DNA of 64,000 bases. It comes from Temnothorax longispinosus (taxonomy: Eukaryota; Arthropoda; Insecta; Hymenoptera; Formicidae). The stretch covers positions 13,133,444 through 13,197,443 of the forward strand of contig NC_092361.1 of assembly GCF_030848805.1 (NCBI RefSeq), read 5' to 3'. The notes beneath the pieces were generated by a model. It worked only from the letters and a program-made list of their open reading frames with translations, was not told the origin of the DNA and did not search any database. Shown in pieces: positions 60,191 through 64,000 of this stretch (position 1 is its first letter; the number at the start of each line of letters is the position of its first letter). The position numbers and the translations under genes were made by a program.

Positions 60191-62916
60191 TGGATGGTTC
60201 GGGTTTGGTGCCCAAGGCGAATCTGGATTACCCCTCGTGTCGCGTTTTCGGAGGATCCCGGCAAGCATGATAATAGCCAACGGGTGGCACGACGGGCGCC
60301 AAAACGCTTGTATTACAGCCGCTATGATCTTTGTTGTAAAATTTCCCGTTCCCCCTCATTCGCTACATCGTGTAGCTGTAAACCACCGCGACACGACGCG
60401 CAACGCGGCGGCCGCGAGACAAGTATTTGATCACGAACAGCGCAGACCTCTAATGAAGACTCACCGCCCCATTGTCGCCGTGGTATCTTCATTATTTTTG
60501 CGCCCGTTATTAAAAATCTACCGTAGACCGCGGGAGCGGGAGGACAAAGAATTCGACAGGCATTGTCCCCTTGTCGTCCGCGCTTTTTGTTCACCACGCT
60601 AAATGTCAATGAAACTCTCTGTCTCTCCCCCTCCCAGTTTTTATCTTCGTCAACGTTCCTTTATTTATCGGGAGGGAGCGAGGGAACGAGAGAATCCTTC
60701 TGATCGGTGATCTTCGTCATTTTCGTTGTTCTTGTCGTCGGCGTCGTTCTGCGGAAGCACGGGGACATCCCGGGTTTATGTTTCGTCAGGAGAAATCAAT
60801 CGGGCAGCGGTGGAAGGATCGTTCTCGCAACCCTCGCCAACGTTTCCACCCACATTATGTCACTGATTTTTCCAACTACCCGTGGACCTTTACCGTCCCG
60901 TGCTGAGGTACGATAAGATGAAATTGTTGAAGCGGCAGGTATTTTCCAGCATGCCGATGTTTCCGTATCGTTTGGACTGTACTTTATCAGGGTGTCCCCA
61001 GGGTCCAAAACATCCGGTAAACAATCATCGGAATCCACTCCAGATTGGGACCTTAAATTGATACTTACCTTAAAGCTATATTACTTCGTGTTTGAAATTA
61101 ATAATAAGCTTTTAAGGAATTTATGATGCGCAATGAATGCGGAATATTAATTGTATTGGTTTAGTAATTTAGATAATTCTAGATAGTTAAAATAATTTTA
61201 CGCTTTCTTTCACTGGAGCGTTTTTCGCATATCAGCCAATCGACGTATATTTTATTTAATTTTATTGCGCGATAATTAGTTTTCTCGCGTGGTTAACATT
61301 CCATCCAATCGTGCCCAACCGCATTTGATACAATTTATAGTCGGTAAAATGCCGGCGGACCGGAATTTTATCCGCGGCAAGGTCTAGCCCGATAAATTTG
61401 GCATGAAATTTCAAACTACCTCTAAAACGATTACGCGCGCACAGCTCGCCCTCCAGGAGCCTGTCCAAATTTTGAAGCACGACCGGTCGCTCGGACCGTA
61501 CGTCACGCTTGATAAAGATCTGAAGCCGATCGATCTTGACGGACGCGAGACCGCGTATTGCTGGTGCAATCGCTGGGCTGTGAGTGACTTTTGTTCGGAA
61601 AAGGGTGTCGCGCGCGGCTATGGAGGATTATTAAATCGGGCAGTGTTATCGTAACAGAGAGCGACGGAAAAACAGAGAAGGAGAAGGGGGAGAGAGAGAG
61701 AGAGAGAGAGAGAGACAAAGACAGAGAAGAAGCGATGGAACGCAGGACGAGACGATAGGGATAGAAGGCGGAGCGAAACGAAAACGAGCGACAGGCAGGA
61801 AACGAAGGACAGCACGAGGCAGATAAAGAGGGACACGGGCAGACAAGAGGTAGGAGGAGAGGTAGGACCGACCGGCAGGATTGCTCTATGGGGTGGTTTC
61901 GGGGCATGGATACCCAGTCTCTACGGCCGCGGTAATGGTTATAGCACCATCGCGTGCAATCCCATTAGCACCGATGCAATTTACCCGATCTATCACACCC
62001 TATTAAGCGGTGCGCTTTCCACCCCCGCGGGCGGGCGCTCGATCGCTTAACGCTCGTTTTAATCGAGTTTGCGCAACCGTGTGCCCTGCGCCCGGCGCGC
62101 CGGGCTCCGCACTTCGGCGCCGCCGCCGATCGGGGCGGGCAATGTTTTTCGAATCGCGCGAAAACTGCCGCTGCCGATGTCGATCTGTGCGCGAATGCGG
62201 CGACGCGCGCGCGCGTGGCTGGAGATATAGTAAAAGAATATTCGTAGTCAGCGAAACTGAAAGCTTTCCGATAATTGAACGATCCGAGATAACGTTATTC
62301 CCGACGCGAGTATATATACATCCGGTATCTCACACCGCGTTGCGCTGAATTTCCGATCCCCGCGCGTACTAATTGTAACGAAGCAATGAAGACGATGCGG
62401 AAGATCTTTGTCTCACGACAACACGAGGTCGTAGATGCCTCGGTTAACCGCCGCGGAATTCGATTCGCTAATGCACAATGCAGCCGTGCTATTGGTGTAA
62501 GCATTATCGTGATAGTACTCGAGAGACGTAGTCGCAATTATGGGATGGAAGCGCGTCCAATATATGGAATCATGTCGTTATAGGAAACCCTCGAGTGGAT
62601 TTTCGAGGAGTCTATTGTTAAATAATATCAAATCTCGATCGATCTGGCGACGTGAATATGTAGCTTCTGGAAAAATTTATCGATGCGCGTAAATATTGAA
62701 AACAATTATTTTTATTACACCGAGGTGTAAATAATAATAACACTTTAAAACGACACTTACAAAGAGCAATTAGGAAGGCGTTGAAATACCTTTGATAGTA
62801 CAATATTTTAAGGATGAACTCTAATAAGTGGATTGGAAACAGAACGGATGTTATTCGAAAAACAGTCCCCTGCCACTTTGTACCACCGGCTGCTGAAGTG
62901 GAGAAGGTAAGGGTAG

Positions 62917-62919
<3 letters not shown>
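60191..62919. other. No gene recognised; CpG island-like at 62.0-62.2 kb
   Basis: CpG-rich except for ~61.05-61.3 kb. The 62010-62230 segment is extremely CG-rich (CCCGGCGCGCCGGG, GGCGCCGCCGCCG) and resembles an unmethylated insect CpG-dense region. A TATATATA word follows near 62311. No open reading frame has a recognised domain. Confidence 0.4.
61690..61715. repeat. (GA)n microsatellite
   Basis: Thirteen AG dinucleotides in a purine-rich strand running to ~61.86 kb. Poly-Ser/Leu frames on the minus strand derive from it. Confidence 0.93.

Positions 62920-62954
<35 letters not shown>
62920..62954. repeat. (TC)n microsatellite
   Basis: About seventeen CT dinucleotides immediately upstream of a TATA-like box. 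Confidence 0.95.
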
Positions 62955-62956
<2 letters not shown>

Positions 62957-63025
62957 GACAGCGGGGGGATATAAAACGGGGTGTAGCCTGAGACTCCTCC
63001 TTACGAGGGTCGTAACGTCAGCTGG
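62920..63025 (+). promoter_or_regulatory. Promoter-like arrangement: TC tract plus TATAAAA
   Basis: A TC/GA tract (62920-62954), a known target type for GAGA factor, is followed 15 bp later by TATAAAA (62970-62976). Transcription would be expected to start ~30 bp downstream, near 63000. No exact TCAGTY initiator is there, though TCAGCTG occurs at ~63018. Downstream to 63.2 kb is C- and CpG-rich DNA without an ORF, compatible with a 5' untranslated exon. Strand and function are inferred from motif order alone. Confidence 0.3.
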
Positions 63026-64000
63026 GTTTTGAGTGAGTTGCGACGATTCCGGCACAGGTCGCCGGCGTCGATCCCGACGAAACTAGGAGCCAGCTGTCGC
63101 TACCCTCAAAGCACAAGCTCTTCGTTTTATTCTCAACTTCTCGCGACAGCCACCATCCGCCTCTTAGTTCGCCTTCTTGCCCTCACAGAGGCGCCCGCTT
63201 GAAAGGGACGTGATCGGTATCTATCATAACCGCGGCATATACTTTGAAGTCAGCTGAAGGCAGTTAAGAAGGCTCTTGATGTATCGTAATATCAAAAAAT
63301 GGACAACAAAATTTCGACCAATCTATTTATATCTGATTTTCGTAAATATTTCAATTGCTGTTAAAATATCGTTATGCTATTAGATCGAAGGATGCAATTT
63401 ATAATATAGCAATACATAATACTGTGATGTATTTTCATTTACGAGGAATATTTCGGCAAAGTTGTCACTCGTGTAGCATATACAATTGTAATTCCCAATT
63501 TACATTGGCAGAAACAGCTGTGTGGAAACTTATCATCTTACAAATACTATCCACTCGGGAGATCATCCCTTTACGAGACCTCTCCCGGAAAGACGGCGAC
63601 GGTGACGTAGCCGGAATACGAATGTTCGTCCAACGCCATTCGTTCCGGAGATTCGGCAAATCCGAGTGCGAGCTCGGACGTTTACGCGTCCACTTAAATC
63701 GAGACATGGGAATCTGTTACCAACGCGCTCACTTCGGACGGCACGGGAAAGGTATTTTCAGTGTCGGATGGGAAGGTGGGAGGTGGAGCGGGGCGCGTGG
63801 AGCTTGCTGATCCACGCCGGGATCCCAAAAGCATCGACGACGCCTGTAATCATCTCGTTACAGCGGCATTGTGCGGATAGGAGCTGCACGGATATGGCGC
63901 ACTCCCGTAAAACCTCGTCCCCTTCCGCTTCTCCTCCCCCCCGGCCTGGAGCACCGTCGATGATTACATGGAGCGCGCGGATTGAGCCCGCGGTGTATGG
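63026..64000. other. No gene recognised
   Basis: CpG-rich to 63.24 kb, AT-rich to ~63.5 kb, CpG-rich to the end. The 151-codon frame at 63355-63810 spans the composition boundary and has no recognisable domain. Confidence 0.45.

Overview
The window looks like intergenic or intronic DNA from an insect nuclear genome, most likely a hymenopteran and plausibly an ant. I infer this from the strong alternation of CpG-rich, GC-rich stretches with AT-rich stretches, the undepleted CpG, the dense GA/TC, CA/TG and AT microsatellites, and the many small DNA transposons. No rRNA, no intact canonical tRNA, no bacterial-style operon and no CRISPR array is visible. No open reading frame shows recognisable protein homology. 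The longest frames (about 200 codons) lie in GC-rich or low-complexity DNA and look like chance ORFs.

Layout. 1-8.3 kb: AT-rich start, then CpG-rich unique DNA. 8.3-9.3 kb: a non-autonomous piggyBac-like element with TTAA target duplications. 9.4-12.4 kb: a CA microsatellite, two degraded inverted-repeat elements and a diverged ~199-bp tandem duplication. 14.5-15.3 kb: one inverted-repeat element nested inside another. 15.3-21.8 kb: unique DNA. 21.8-22.3 kb: a composite of a hammerhead-like motif, a hairpin, a degenerate tRNA-like segment on the minus strand and a second tRNA-like segment on the plus strand inside inverted repeats. 22.3-33.0 kb: unique DNA, mostly CpG-rich. 33.0-33.9 kb: a diverged duplication around a TG microsatellite and a Tc1-like terminus. 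35.1-35.4 kb: a 98-bp-armed inverted repeat carrying a second hammerhead-like motif. 36.9-37.1 kb: a nearly perfect 103-bp-armed foldback element. 37.1-46.5 kb: unique DNA including a segment dense in homeodomain-type TAAT cores. 46.5-47.0 kb: a hAT-type element with a perfect 8-bp target duplication. 53.1-53.4 kb: the only ORF I would keep as a candidate gene piece, an 87-residue product with a hydrophobic, signal-like N-terminus. 59.3-59.6 kb: an inverted-repeat element inside an AT microsatellite. 60.1 kb: a tRNA-derived SINE-like head. 62.9 kb: a TC microsatellite next to a TATAAAA box, the best promoter-like arrangement.

The most interesting signal is the recurring motif (stem)-ACTGAAGA-(stem)-GAAACGTTY-(stem) at 21.85 kb and 35.2 kb. 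Its outer stem differs in sequence between the two copies but still pairs. It resembles the core of hammerhead ribozymes known from Penelope-like retroelements. I could not run homology, covariance-model or gene-prediction searches, so family names rest on termini, target duplications and motifs only.
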